Below are positions 1-8,146 of a stretch of 64,000 nucleotides of DNA, in pieces. The notes beneath the pieces are model-generated. The model was given only the letters and a program-made list of their open reading frames with translations. It made no database searches and had not been told where the DNA came from. This DNA is from Pseudovibrio zosterae. Lineage in GTDB: Bacteria; Pseudomonadota; Alphaproteobacteria; Rhizobiales; Stappiaceae. Location of the stretch: positions 325,824 through 389,823 of the forward strand of contig NZ_JAWXVZ010000005.1 in assembly GCF_033843645.1 (NCBI RefSeq), read 5' to 3'. The translations under genes and the position numbers were made by a program. Within the stretch, counting starts at the first letter, position 1. Every line of letters starts with the position of its first letter.

Positions 1-48
1 CAGAGCGTGCCCCAGCATCGCCCCTGTTCCGCTTCCACAAACCGATGC

Positions 49-1032
49 TCAGAACCGTGCCACCTGTGAAGGCATCTGGCTACGGTCGTGAGGCGCTGTA
101 AAATCAATGCCATCAGGCCCTTTGGCAACAATACCGAATGGGTTGATCGTCCTCAGTGACTTGAAGTAGTGCGCCTTGATATTCTCCATGTGGATCGTTT
201 CAGTTATGCCTTCCCATTGATACAACTCGCGGAGGTAGGCAGAGATGACTGGGTAGTCGCTGATGCGGCGCAAGTTGGTCTTGAATAGGCAAACATAAAC
301 GGCATCAAACCGCAGTAAGGTCGCGAACAAACGCCAATCCGCCTCTGTTATGGTATCACCCGCCAGATAGCGTTGAGATGAGAGAATGTCTTCCAGCCTG
401 TCGAGGGATTGAAAAACCTCTGAAACAGCTGTCTCATAAGCCTCTTGAGAGCGTGCAAAACCTGAGCGATAGACGCCGTTGTTGATGGTCGGGTAGATCC
501 AGGCATTGAGCTCATCAATCTTCTCGCGAAGGTGTTCTGGATAAAAGTCGATGTCGTTACCGGCAACGCCTACAAATTCCGAGTTCAACATGCGAATGAT
601 CTCTGAAGACTCATTGCTCACAACAACGTTGAGCTTCTTGTCCCAAAGCACTGGAACCGTTACGCGACCTGTGTAGTCGGAGTCCCCTTTTGTGTAGACT
701 TCATGAAGATAGGTAAAGCCGTTAATCGGGTCTGGATCGGTCCCATTTTTCCCTGAAAACCACCAGCCGTTTTCGCCCATGTAGGGGTCCACAACAGAGA
801 GCGAAATGGCGTCTTCCAGGCCTTTCAGCTTGCGAAAAATACGTGTCCTGTGGGCCCACGGACAGGCGTCCGCCACGTAGAGGTGATAACGGCCAACTTC
901 CGGTGCGAACTTGGTGGAGCCATCGGCCTTGATCCAGTCACGGCAGACGGCATCTGCTCGCTTGAACGCGCCGTCTTCCTTCGCCGCGCCAACTTCGCCG
1001 GTGACCCATTTCCCTTCGACAAGCTTGCCCAT
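49..1032 (-). CDS. Glutathionyl-hydroquinone reductase (Xi-class GST, YqjG/EcM4 type)
   Basis: The 327-residue protein matches the family that uses glutathione to reduce glutathionyl-hydroquinones in the cytoplasm. The CPWA catalytic motif is at residues 57-60 (ADACPWAHRTRIF), with C57 the expected catalytic cysteine. A thioredoxin-like N-terminal half follows, containing GENGWWFSG and VPVLWDKK, and then an all-helical C-terminal half with TEADWRLFATLLRFD. Length is normal for the family. The ATG at 1032 is preceded by GGAGAG. It is on the same strand as the lsrRK-cupin genes, but a terminator lies between them, so it is probably a separate transcript. Family assignment is strong; the physiological quinone substrate is unknown. 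Confidence 0.93.
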   Translation of the reverse strand: MGKLVEGKWVTGEVGAAKEDGAFKRADAVCRDWIKADGSTKFAPEVGRYHLYVADACPWAHRTRIFRKLKGLEDAISLSVVDPYMGENGWWFSGKNGTDPDPINGFTYLHEVYTKGDSDYTGRVTVPVLWDKKLNVVVSNESSEIIRMLNSEFVGVAGNDIDFYPEHLREKIDELNAWIYPTINNGVYRSGFARSQEAYETAVSEVFQSLDRLEDILSSQRYLAGDTITEADWRLFATLLRFDAVYVCLFKTNLRRISDYPVISAYLRELYQWEGITETIHMENIKAHYFKSLRTINPFGIVAKGPDGIDFTAPHDRSQMPSQVARF

Positions 1033-1195
1033 GACACTCTCCAGTTCGGCATTTCACTCCGGAACAAGTGTAGCTCTTTTGGGTGGGCAGGGCACCAACA
1101 GGTCTGGTTGAATGACTGTTCATGAAATGCGAACGGCTTTGGGGTGAGGGCGTCAATTGAGCACTTGGTTGTTTGAAGACCAGCCGCAGACAAGA

Positions 1196-1225
1196 AAACA
1201 AAAAGACCGCCATGACGGCGGCCTT
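1196..1225 (-). terminator. Intrinsic terminator after the lsrR-lsrK-cupin operon
   Basis: Read on the minus strand, a 9-bp stem (1217-1225 with 1203-1211, one G-U pair, 5-base loop) is followed by a T-rich run. It lies about 20 bases past the cupin stop, which supports the cupin gene being the last gene of the lsrR-lsrK transcript. Confidence 0.85.
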
Positions 1226-1246
1226 GATTGTTGGTGGGGCTGCAAA

Positions 1247-1606
1247 CTAGGCAGCGTCCCCTGGCTTCCAATTCACCGGAACACCATCTTTGGGATCGAA
1301 AGGTGCCTTGATAAACACCGCCTTCCACGGCACGTCGCCTTTGTTCTCCACGTAGTGGGCTTCTCCGGGCTCACAGCGGAGAAAATCGCCAACGCCGAGC
1401 ACATGAAGAGTGCCGTCCACATACATGTGTACTTCACCAGCAATGGTCAGAAAATTCTCTTCGATGCGGCAGTGCTTGTGGGCTGGAAAATGCTGGCCGG
1501 GCTGCAAGGTCACAACGCCAATGTCAGATCGAGGTCCGCGTTGCAGGTACTTTGGGCCATGATCTTCAAACCGATAGGAATGATCGCTTTCGCTTGTTTT
1601 AAACAT
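1247..1606 (-). CDS. Small cupin-domain protein in the lsrRK operon
   Basis: A 119-residue single-domain cupin. Cupin motif 1 is HKHCRIEENFLTIAGEVHMY (about residues 43-62), giving the usual two His and a Glu metal ligands. Motif 2 is GDFLRCEPGEAHYVEN (about 73-88) with the fourth His. It has no signal peptide, so it should be cytoplasmic. It starts 54 bases after lsrK and ends just before a terminator, so it is probably cotranscribed with lsrR and lsrK. The well-known enterobacterial lsrRK operon has no such gene. A role in AI-2 or phospho-AI-2 isomerisation or breakdown is inference from position only. Cupins of this size also include dioxygenases, isomerases and simple sugar-binding proteins. 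Confidence 0.85.
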   Translation of the reverse strand: MFKTSESDHSYRFEDHGPKYLQRGPRSDIGVVTLQPGQHFPAHKHCRIEENFLTIAGEVHMYVDGTLHVLGVGDFLRCEPGEAHYVENKGDVPWKAVFIKAPFDPKDGVPVNWKPGDAA

Positions 1607-1660
1607 GATTACTTGAGGCGCCTGCGCAAACCGAGGATTGCCACGCCTTCCTCCTCGTTC

Positions 1661-3232
1661 TTAAAGCCCAGGGGCCTTCCACATGGACCGGGTGATGTTT
1701 TGATCAACCAGCGCACGCTGCGCTGCGTAGGCGGTGCGCCATTTCTCGGTGATCTCGCCGTAAAGCGCGTGATTAGCCAGGTCAGGGGTGTAGCGGCGCT
1801 TCCACCGCACGGTCTTGTCTGCCGCTTCCATCAGCGAACCATAGACACCAATGCCAACCCAAGCCGCTAGCCCTGCCGCAAATGCAGTCGCTTCAGTCAC
1901 TTCCGGCACCTTAACAGGCATGCCGGTTGCGTCGGACAGGATCTGGCACCAAAGCTTGCCCTTGGATGCCCCCCCTGCAAACACGATCTCGTCAAGTTCG
2001 ACATCAGCCATGTTTGCTGCCAGACGAAGGTTTTCATTTGCAACGATCGCAGCGTTTTCTTGTAGCGCGCGGAAAATCTCTGCCTTGCCGCAGGTAGTGG
2101 CGTCCAGTGAAAGGTTCAGTAGAGACGGGGCTGCATGATACCAAGAGCCGTAGTTCATCACGTCCGTATAGACGGGAAGGATGCCACCAGCCCCAACTGG
2201 AACAGCGCTGGACATGGCCTCGAGTAGTTCATAGACGTCCAGACCACGTTCCTGAGCAACACGCTGTTCTTCTTGGCAGAAGGCGTCCCGGAACCAGCGC
2301 GTGGTCATGCCCACCATGAAGGCAATACCTTCTGCCTGACTTACGCCGGGCACCACATGTGGATTGACACGAATACGCATTTCCGGATCTGTCTTGGCGC
2401 TGCCCATGTTCACCACTTCCTGCCAGAAAGTGCCACCAAGAACAGCCGCCTGACCGGGGCGGGACACACCAAGGCCCAGCGCACCCAGTTGCACATCACC
2501 GCCGCCCATAATGACGGGGGTTCCCGTTGCGAGCCCGGTTTCCGCTGAGGCCTTGGCGGTGACGTCACCTATTGGCGTGCCTGTTTCGACAACAGGCGGA
2601 AAGATTGTATTTTTGATACCAGCGCGGGCTGCGATGTCGGGGCACCAGTCACGGGTTTCTAGAGAAAAGATGCCGGTTGTTCCAGCGTTGGATGGATCGG
2701 AGGCAATGACACCGGAAAGGCGTGCCAGCATCCAGTCCGAGAGCATGGACATCTTGTCTGTCTGCTCATAGACCTGCGGCAAGTGTTTTTCGATCCACTT
2801 CAAACGCGGTATCGCGCCGAGGGCAAAAGTCTGGCCTGAAATCCGGTAGGCGTCTTTTTCGAGATCCGGAGCCTCGACCTGCAAAGCGCGCACTTCTTCG
2901 GCGGCCCTTGAGTCCACGTTAGCGCAGGCCCACAGTTCAGAACCATCCTTACTATAAAGAACGATACCCTCGCGCATGCTGGTGGCGCTTACGGCTCGGA
3001 TGTCGCTGGCCTTCAGTTTGGCTTCTCCCAAAGCCTTCTTTATGCAGCGACACAGCAAAGCCCAATTGGCTTCGCAGTCGAAAGCCATGGAGCCCGGGAA
3101 TTGCGGATCGCTCAAATGGCTCCACTCTTCCTGCCCCACGGCAACCTGTCTGCCTTCGGCGTCGAAAATGACAGCTCTCCCGCTGCCCGTTCCGGCGTCA
3201 ATAGCCAGGACATAGCCCTGGTTTTGACTCAT
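1661..3232 (-). CDS. lsrK: Autoinducer-2 kinase LsrK
   Basis: A 523-residue FGGY-family kinase that phosphorylates imported AI-2 (DPD) in the cytoplasm to the form that inactivates LsrR. The first phosphate-binding motif is IDAGTGSGRAVIFD (residues 11-24). GGGDVQLGALGLG supplies the catalytic Asp at 246. FAGGASKGKLW is the adenosine motif near 417. The C-terminal SMWKAPGL and long stretches such as STSMREGIVLY-type and HAAPS segments follow enterobacterial LsrK closely (remembered sequence, not a search). The start overlaps the lsrR stop by 4 bases (ATGA), so the two are translationally coupled. Full length. Confidence 0.95.
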   Translation of the reverse strand: MSQNQGYVLAIDAGTGSGRAVIFDAEGRQVAVGQEEWSHLSDPQFPGSMAFDCEANWALLCRCIKKALGEAKLKASDIRAVSATSMREGIVLYSKDGSELWACANVDSRAAEEVRALQVEAPDLEKDAYRISGQTFALGAIPRLKWIEKHLPQVYEQTDKMSMLSDWMLARLSGVIASDPSNAGTTGIFSLETRDWCPDIAARAGIKNTIFPPVVETGTPIGDVTAKASAETGLATGTPVIMGGGDVQLGALGLGVSRPGQAAVLGGTFWQEVVNMGSAKTDPEMRIRVNPHVVPGVSQAEGIAFMVGMTTRWFRDAFCQEEQRVAQERGLDVYELLEAMSSAVPVGAGGILPVYTDVMNYGSWYHAAPSLLNLSLDATTCGKAEIFRALQENAAIVANENLRLAANMADVELDEIVFAGGASKGKLWCQILSDATGMPVKVPEVTEATAFAAGLAAWVGIGVYGSLMEAADKTVRWKRRYTPDLANHALYGEITEKWRTAYAAQRALVDQNITRSMWKAPGL

Positions 3233-4179
3233 GATGTTTCTCCCTTGATGATGGCCTGCGCCGTCGGCTCATCTGTGATCAGCACATTGAAGTGCTTGCC
3301 TTTGGCCGCAGCCCGAATGGCGTCCACCTTGTCTTGACCGCATGCTGCAGCAACCACCTGAGGAATGTTGCGCAGAGCCTCCAAATCCAGCCCGACAAGA
3401 GTGTTGTGAAACGGCAGGTCGAGAACCTCACCGTTTTCATCGTAAAATACAGCTATGATATCGCCGACAGCGCCTTGGCGGCGAAACGCCTCAAACTGCG
3501 AACCTGTTGCATAGCCTGATGTGATCAAGGTCGCCTGATTGGCCACTGAGCCGACGCCAACAAGAGCGTAATTGGCCGTTTTTGCCATGCTCATCACGTC
3601 CATGACATGACGCTCGTTGCGCAAGCTTGCTGCCAGATCCGGGTTTGAGACCAGCAATGGGGCAGGGATCAGGTGCACGTTTTGAGAAGTGCGCCCAGAA
3701 GCAATACCTTCAATGTAAGCAGCAACCCCGCCCGTAAGGCTTACAAGTGAGATGTCGCGATGCGACAACGTCTGCGCCAGTCTCTGCAAGGCGCCCATTA
3801 CCATGGCTCCCCAGCCGACCGCCAAGAGGTCTGACTTCTTGAGCTTTCCCATGAAGTATTGGCTGGCCGCTTCCGAGAGCCTGTCTCCGGAATTTTCCTG
3901 GGAGTTCGCAGGAATGACGCGCACTTCAGTCAGCCCATAGAGCTGCTGAAGGCGATTTTCGAGTTCAAAACACCCGCCATAACTGGAATTAATATGAATA
4001 TGGATTAAGCCCATACGGCGGCCGCGCTCAAGCATGCGCGATACCTTGATACGTGACAGATTTAGACGCGTGCCGATTTCGCTCTGCGTCATGCCGTCGT
4101 GGTAGTAGTACCACGCCACGCGGCTCATGAGCTCCTCTTCCTGAGGTTCAAATGTCTGGTCTTCGGTCATCTCGTTCAC
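3229..4179 (-). CDS. lsrR: Lsr operon transcriptional repressor LsrR (SorC family)
   Basis: The 316-residue protein has an N-terminal helix-turn-helix (residues about 29-50, GMTQSEIGTRLNLSRIKVSRML) and a C-terminal SorC/DeoR sugar-phosphate-binding domain with SLTGGVAAY, HLIPAPL, GVGSV and RRQGAVGDI segments that follow E. coli LsrR. In the known system LsrR represses both divergent lsr promoters until phospho-AI-2 binds. It is first in the minus-strand operon with lsrK and a cupin. Matching TGATCA-centred sites flank the divergent region upstream (4210-4364) and are the likely operators. Function is well supported by family and locus. Confidence 0.94.
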   Translation of the reverse strand: MNEMTEDQTFEPQEEELMSRVAWYYYHDGMTQSEIGTRLNLSRIKVSRMLERGRRMGLIHIHINSSYGGCFELENRLQQLYGLTEVRVIPANSQENSGDRLSEAASQYFMGKLKKSDLLAVGWGAMVMGALQRLAQTLSHRDISLVSLTGGVAAYIEGIASGRTSQNVHLIPAPLLVSNPDLAASLRNERHVMDVMSMAKTANYALVGVGSVANQATLITSGYATGSQFEAFRRQGAVGDIIAVFYDENGEVLDLPFHNTLVGLDLEALRNIPQVVAAACGQDKVDAIRAAAKGKHFNVLITDEPTAQAIIKGETS

Positions 4180-4209
4180 AGCGTCTCTCCAACTGCCCTG
4201 TTGCTGTGC

Positions 4210-4237
4210 ATATGATCACTTCAAAGATAAATGATCA
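4210..4237. promoter_or_regulatory. Candidate LsrR operator, lsrR-proximal
   Basis: ATATGATCACT (4210-4220) is the exact reverse complement of 4354-4364 on the other side of the intergenic region. A second TGATCA lies at 4232-4237, 19 bases (about two helical turns) from the first at 4213-4218. The site sits about 30-60 bases upstream of the lsrR start, placed to control the lsrR promoter. Assignment to LsrR is inferred from symmetry and position. Confidence 0.6.
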
Positions 4238-4331
4238 AGCTTTCATTGCGGAATGAGTTTTTCATATATCCGGATTATCCCGTAATTTTGAAAATTTTAA
4301 ATGAATTTCCCTCGCTTTTGGAAGGGTTTGA

Positions 4332-4364
4332 GTGAAATTTCACCATAGTGGATAGTGATCATAT
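4332..4364. promoter_or_regulatory. Candidate LsrR operator and adjacent palindrome, lsrF-proximal
   Basis: AGTGATCATAT (4354-4364) mirrors 4210-4220 exactly. Next to it is a perfect 12-bp palindrome, GTGAAATTTCAC (4332-4343). Its half-sites resemble a CRP/FNR-type GTGA...TCAC, but the spacing is 4 rather than 6, so I do not assign it to CRP. Both lie 150-190 bases upstream of lsrF, compatible with promoter control of lsrFACDBGE and a long leader. Confidence 0.55.
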
Positions 4365-4517
4365 GTTTCGGTGCGCGCATTTTTGTAACGTGAATCGGGT
4401 TGACCTATGCCTCTCAGCAGCAATACTCAGGTGAGCAATTGATGAGTCGCTGTTCACATGAACGACGCTTCTCGGTGAGGAGTGAATGCGGCCTAACAAC
4501 AATGAGCGGAGAGCGTT

Positions 4518-5414
4518 ATGGCTGACATGGACGATGTAAAAGAAGGCAAGAACTTTTGTGAGGACATTCCGGTTGAAGTGAAGCCGTTTCCTATCCGAGG
4601 TTCCAACGCGCTGGACTGGGGGATGCAGGACCGTATGGCGCGCATTTTTCAGGAAAAGAGTGGCAACACGGTCATGCTGGCGTTTGACCACGGATACTTT
4701 CAGGGTCCGGCAACAGGGTTGGAGCGTCTGGATCTCACCATTCGCCCGCTGGTTCCTTACACCGATGTTTTGATGTGCACCCGCGGTGGTCTGCGCGCCA
4801 CCATGCCTGCAGATAGCCGTAAGCCGGTGGTTCTGCGCTGCTCTGGCGGCATGAGCGTTCTCACAGAACTTTCAAACGAGCTGGTTGCGGTCGATATTGA
4901 AGACGCTGTGCGTCTGAATGCTTCTGCCATCACCACCAATGTGTATGTCGGTGCGGAGTACGAACACCAGTCTCTGGCAAACCTTGTGAAGCTGATTGAC
5001 ACCGGCAATCGGTACGGCGTTCCCACAATGGCCGTAACCGGGGTTGGCAAGGACATGGCACGCGACGCTCGCTATTTCGGCCTCGCAACACGCATCTGTG
5101 CCGAACTCGGCTCGCACATCATCAAGACATACTTTGTGGAAGAGGGTTTCGAGAAAGTTGTCGCAGGGTGTCCCGTGCCGATCGTGATTGCAGGCGGCAA
5201 GAAGCTGCCGGAAATGGATGCGCTCTACATGGCTTACAAGGCGATCGATCAGGGCGCGCATGGCGTTGATATGGGCCGGAATATCTTCCAGTCCGACAGC
5301 CCGGTTGGGATGATCAAGGCGGTACGCGCTGTTGTTCACGATGGCGAGAAGCCAGAGAAAGCCATCGAACTCTATGAGGCTGAAAAGGCCGCTCAAGCAC
5401 AAGCCGCTGAGTAA
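4518..5414 (+). CDS. lsrF: 3-hydroxy-5-phosphonooxypentane-2,4-dione thiolase LsrF
   Basis: A 298-residue class I aldolase-like TIM barrel. In the known pathway LsrF transfers an acetyl group from the LsrG product (P-HPD) to CoA, ending phospho-AI-2 breakdown. The Schiff-base lysine of E. coli LsrF (K203) is conserved as K203 in IIKTYFVEEGF. FDHGYFQGP, MCTRGGLR, PIVIAGGKKLPE and GVDMGRNIFQS also match. The ATG at 4518 has GGAGAG eight bases upstream. Here lsrF is the first gene of the operon, whereas in E. coli it follows lsrB, so the locus is rearranged. A strong hairpin separates it from lsrA. Confidence 0.95.
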   Translation: MADMDDVKEGKNFCEDIPVEVKPFPIRGSNALDWGMQDRMARIFQEKSGNTVMLAFDHGYFQGPATGLERLDLTIRPLVPYTDVLMCTRGGLRATMPADSRKPVVLRCSGGMSVLTELSNELVAVDIEDAVRLNASAITTNVYVGAEYEHQSLANLVKLIDTGNRYGVPTMAVTGVGKDMARDARYFGLATRICAELGSHIIKTYFVEEGFEKVVAGCPVPIVIAGGKKLPEMDALYMAYKAIDQGAHGVDMGRNIFQSDSPVGMIKAVRAVVHDGEKPEKAIELYEAEKAAQAQAAE

Positions 5415-5512
5415 TCGAGAAGTGCTCCAGCAGAACGCGAAAGGTTGGGAGACGGGTGACCGTTGCCTTTCGCCGCTCTGAGGAGCCCGGCCGTTGGCCC
5501 AACGACACAACA

Positions 5513-5536
5513 CGCGGAGAGGGGAGCCTCTCCGCG
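5513..5536 (+). other. Intercistronic hairpin between lsrF and lsrA
   Basis: CGCGGAGAGG (5513-5522) pairs perfectly with CCTCTCCGCG (5527-5536) around a GGAG tetraloop. No T-run follows, so it is not a standard terminator. It is more likely an RNA-processing or stability element that sets the lsrF:lsrA expression ratio. Confidence 0.7.
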
Positions 5537-5585
5537 ATAGGGGAGAATAGCGGGAAACTGCTCAAAACCAGGGAGTGCGTTCGAC

Positions 5586-7106
5586 ATGACGGAACAAATA
5601 CCGTCTACTCTACGCGAAACACTCATCAAAGCCGATGCCATCTGGAAATTCTTCGGAAGCGTGTCGGTTCTGAAAGGCGTGGATCTCACGCTTGAGTCAG
5701 GTCAAATCCATGCACTTTTGGGAGGAAATGGCGCTGGCAAGTCCACGTTGATGAAAATCATCGCCGGATTGCATCCGGTTGATCGCGGTGATCTTTATGT
5801 GGGCGGCGTAAAGGCGAACAATCTAACACCAGTTCTTTCACGGCAATTGGGCATTCATCTGGTTCCTCAGGAGCCCATGCTGTTCCCAAACCTCACGGTA
5901 GAAGAAAATGTGCTGATGCACATGCCCGGCAATCGGGCCGAGTTGAAGTCCCGGCTGATCGACCTGATCAAAGAGGTCGGATCATCCCTAGAATTGCACA
6001 CACCAGCTGGCCAGCTTGAAGTGGCTGATCAACAGATGGTGGAGATCCTGCGCGGCCTCATTCGCAATGCCAGGATCCTTATACTGGATGAACCCACATC
6101 GGCTTTGACACCGCGGGAAGTGGCCAAGCTGTTTACCCGCATGCGGGCACTCTCTGCCCAGGGCGTCGGCATCTTTTTCATTAGCCACAAGCTTGGCGAA
6201 ATTCGGGAGATCGCCGAGACGGTTAGCATCCTGCGTGACGGCAAGGTCGTGCTCGCAGGCCCACCCAAGAGCTTCTCTGATGCCGAAATCGTGCGAGCCA
6301 TGACTCAGATTGAAGGCAAGTCTGCCTTCGAGATTGATGAAGCTCGGCCAGAGTTCACCGAAGGCATGGAAGTGCTCAGGGTTCAAAATCTGTGCGGCGA
6401 GGGCTTCGCCCATATATCTTTCAGCTTGCATGCGGGTGAAGTCTTGGGGTTGGCGGGCGTTGTTGGCTCCGGCCGCACCGAGCTTGCCGAAACGCTTTAT
6501 GGCATCCGAAAAGCTGCCCGAGGCCGCATCACAGTTGACGGTTTGGATCTGACAGAAACCTCGCCGATCAAGAGCCTTGACCATGGCGTGGTCTATCTTC
6601 CGGAGGACCGTCAATCCAGTGGCCTGTTTGTCGATGCATCGCTGTGCTGGAACTCATCCTCGCTGGTCTTGTATCGCGAGCCCGCATGGCTTCGTCTGGG
6701 CGCGGAAGAGCAGCGCTTCCAAGACTATGTGAAGTCGCTCGGAATTGTCTGCGCATCTTCCTCCCAGGCTGTGCGCACCCTTTCCGGTGGCAATCAACAG
6801 AAGATCCTTCTGGCCAAATGCCTTGCGGCAAACCCCAAGGTTTTGATCCTTGATGAGCCCACCCGCGGCGTAGATGTGGCCGTTCGCGCCGACATCTATA
6901 GGTTGATTGATGACCTTGCCGCGCGTGGTGTCGCCATCCTTTTGATCTCTTCGGACCATGAAGAAGTCCAGCGCTTGAGCAATCGAGTTCTGGTCATGGA
7001 TCACGGCCATCCAGGCGGAGAGCTCAGGGGAGCGGAAATCACCGTCGATGCCATCGCACAGCTGTCCTTCGGCGTTACCGCAGAACAGGAGGCCAAACAA
7101 TGTTGA
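5586..7106 (+). CDS. lsrA: AI-2 ABC importer ATP-binding protein LsrA
   Basis: A 506-residue protein with two fused sugar-type nucleotide-binding domains. The first has a Walker A at 46-54 (GGNGAGKST) and Walker B ILILDEPTSAL. The second has a degenerate Walker A (GVVGSGRTEL), a signature LSGGNQQK and Walker B LILDEPTRGVD, the usual asymmetry of RbsA-type ATPases. It energises AI-2 uptake through LsrC and LsrD. It overlaps lsrC by 7 bases. The ATG at 5586 has GGGAG upstream with rather long spacing. The context of lsrF, lsrC, lsrD, lsrB and lsrG fixes the substrate as AI-2 rather than ribose. Confidence 0.93.
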   Translation: MTEQIPSTLRETLIKADAIWKFFGSVSVLKGVDLTLESGQIHALLGGNGAGKSTLMKIIAGLHPVDRGDLYVGGVKANNLTPVLSRQLGIHLVPQEPMLFPNLTVEENVLMHMPGNRAELKSRLIDLIKEVGSSLELHTPAGQLEVADQQMVEILRGLIRNARILILDEPTSALTPREVAKLFTRMRALSAQGVGIFFISHKLGEIREIAETVSILRDGKVVLAGPPKSFSDAEIVRAMTQIEGKSAFEIDEARPEFTEGMEVLRVQNLCGEGFAHISFSLHAGEVLGLAGVVGSGRTELAETLYGIRKAARGRITVDGLDLTETSPIKSLDHGVVYLPEDRQSSGLFVDASLCWNSSSLVLYREPAWLRLGAEEQRFQDYVKSLGIVCASSSQAVRTLSGGNQQKILLAKCLAANPKVLILDEPTRGVDVAVRADIYRLIDDLAARGVAILLISSDHEEVQRLSNRVLVMDHGHPGGELRGAEITVDAIAQLSFGVTAEQEAKQC

Positions 7107-8146
7107 TACGGTTCTTGCAAACCAACCGCGAAGCTTCTGTTGCGGTCATCATCCTGCTGCTATTCGTCGTGCTGGGGGTGGTGGATACATCGTATCTCTC
7201 CTTCGAGACGGTACTGTCAATCTACAACAACAGCCTGATCCTGCTGGTCATTGCCATCGGCGCCACACTGGTCATGGCAACCCGCGGGTTGGATGTCTCC
7301 ATCGGCTCGATCATGGGTCTGTCCGCCGCTGTGGCGGGAATACTGATGAACGGGCAATTCGGTATCGGCCCAAGCATTGCCATCGCATTGTTCGTTGGTC
7401 TGCTTTGCGGTCTCTTCAATGGCTTCATGGTTGCCATTTTGCGGGTGCCTGCCATCGTGGCTACCCTTGGCACACTCGGTCTCTATCGCGGTCTTGTGCA
7501 TCTGGTTACAAGCGGCAGCTGGATCGAAGGCTTGCCGGAGGGTTTCAAAGGCCTGTCTCATGCAGGCTTTCTGGGGCTCTCAGCCTTTGCATGGATTGTT
7601 CTGTTCCTGCTTGTCGGCACCCACTGCTGGCTTCGGTACACCGCCTTTGGTCGCTCGCTTTTCGCCGTTGGTGACAATCGTGAAGGGGCCCGCTTGCTGG
7701 GTATCAAGGTAAGGCAGGTTCAGCTCACTGCTTATGCGATCAACGGCGTTCTTGCAGCTCTTGCCGGCATCATCTTCGCAGCCCAGATCGGCTTTATTCC
7801 AAACACCGCTGGCAACGGCATGGAAATGCGCGCAATTGCCTCAAGTGTCCTGGGTGGCGTGAGCCTGCTTGGTGGCACCGGAACGGTCATCGGCGCTGGC
7901 CTTGGGGCCTACTTCATGACCTCCATCGACAGTGTTCTGGTCATGCTGCGCCTCGATGCTTTCTGGAACGACATGATCGCGGGCGGCATCCTTCTGGTGG
8001 TCCTGATCGCCGACGGAAAGATCCGCGAAGCCATGGGGTCCGCTCTGCGTTACCAGAAGTACCGCAAGTTCATTGAGACAGACGCCCAGAACGACAAGTC
8101 CGTCGAAACTCCAACCATCAAGGAACTCGGTGAGGTGCGCAAATGA
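7100..8146 (+). CDS. lsrC: AI-2 ABC importer permease LsrC
   Basis: A 348-residue inner-membrane permease of the ribose/AraH family with about eight to ten hydrophobic segments. It has the family motif ATRGLDVSIGSIMGLSAAV (near 55-73) and the ATPase-contacting loop GDNREGARLLGIKV. GGVSLLGGTGTVIGAGLGAY is the conserved late segment. It forms the channel with LsrD and is driven by LsrA. It overlaps lsrA by 7 bases and lsrD by 4, so the three are tightly coupled. The hydrophilic tail after about residue 315 is typical for the first permease of the pair. Confidence 0.93.
   Translation: MLIRFLQTNREASVAVIILLLFVVLGVVDTSYLSFETVLSIYNNSLILLVIAIGATLVMATRGLDVSIGSIMGLSAAVAGILMNGQFGIGPSIAIALFVGLLCGLFNGFMVAILRVPAIVATLGTLGLYRGLVHLVTSGSWIEGLPEGFKGLSHAGFLGLSAFAWIVLFLLVGTHCWLRYTAFGRSLFAVGDNREGARLLGIKVRQVQLTAYAINGVLAALAGIIFAAQIGFIPNTAGNGMEMRAIASSVLGGVSLLGGTGTVIGAGLGAYFMTSIDSVLVMLRLDAFWNDMIAGGILLVVLIADGKIREAMGSALRYQKYRKFIETDAQNDKSVETPTIKELGEVRK

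Noticed and set aside
4332..4343. CRP-binding site reading of GTGAAATTTCAC
   Set aside because: The half-sites look right but the spacer is 4 instead of 6. Kept only as an unassigned palindrome next to the LsrR site.
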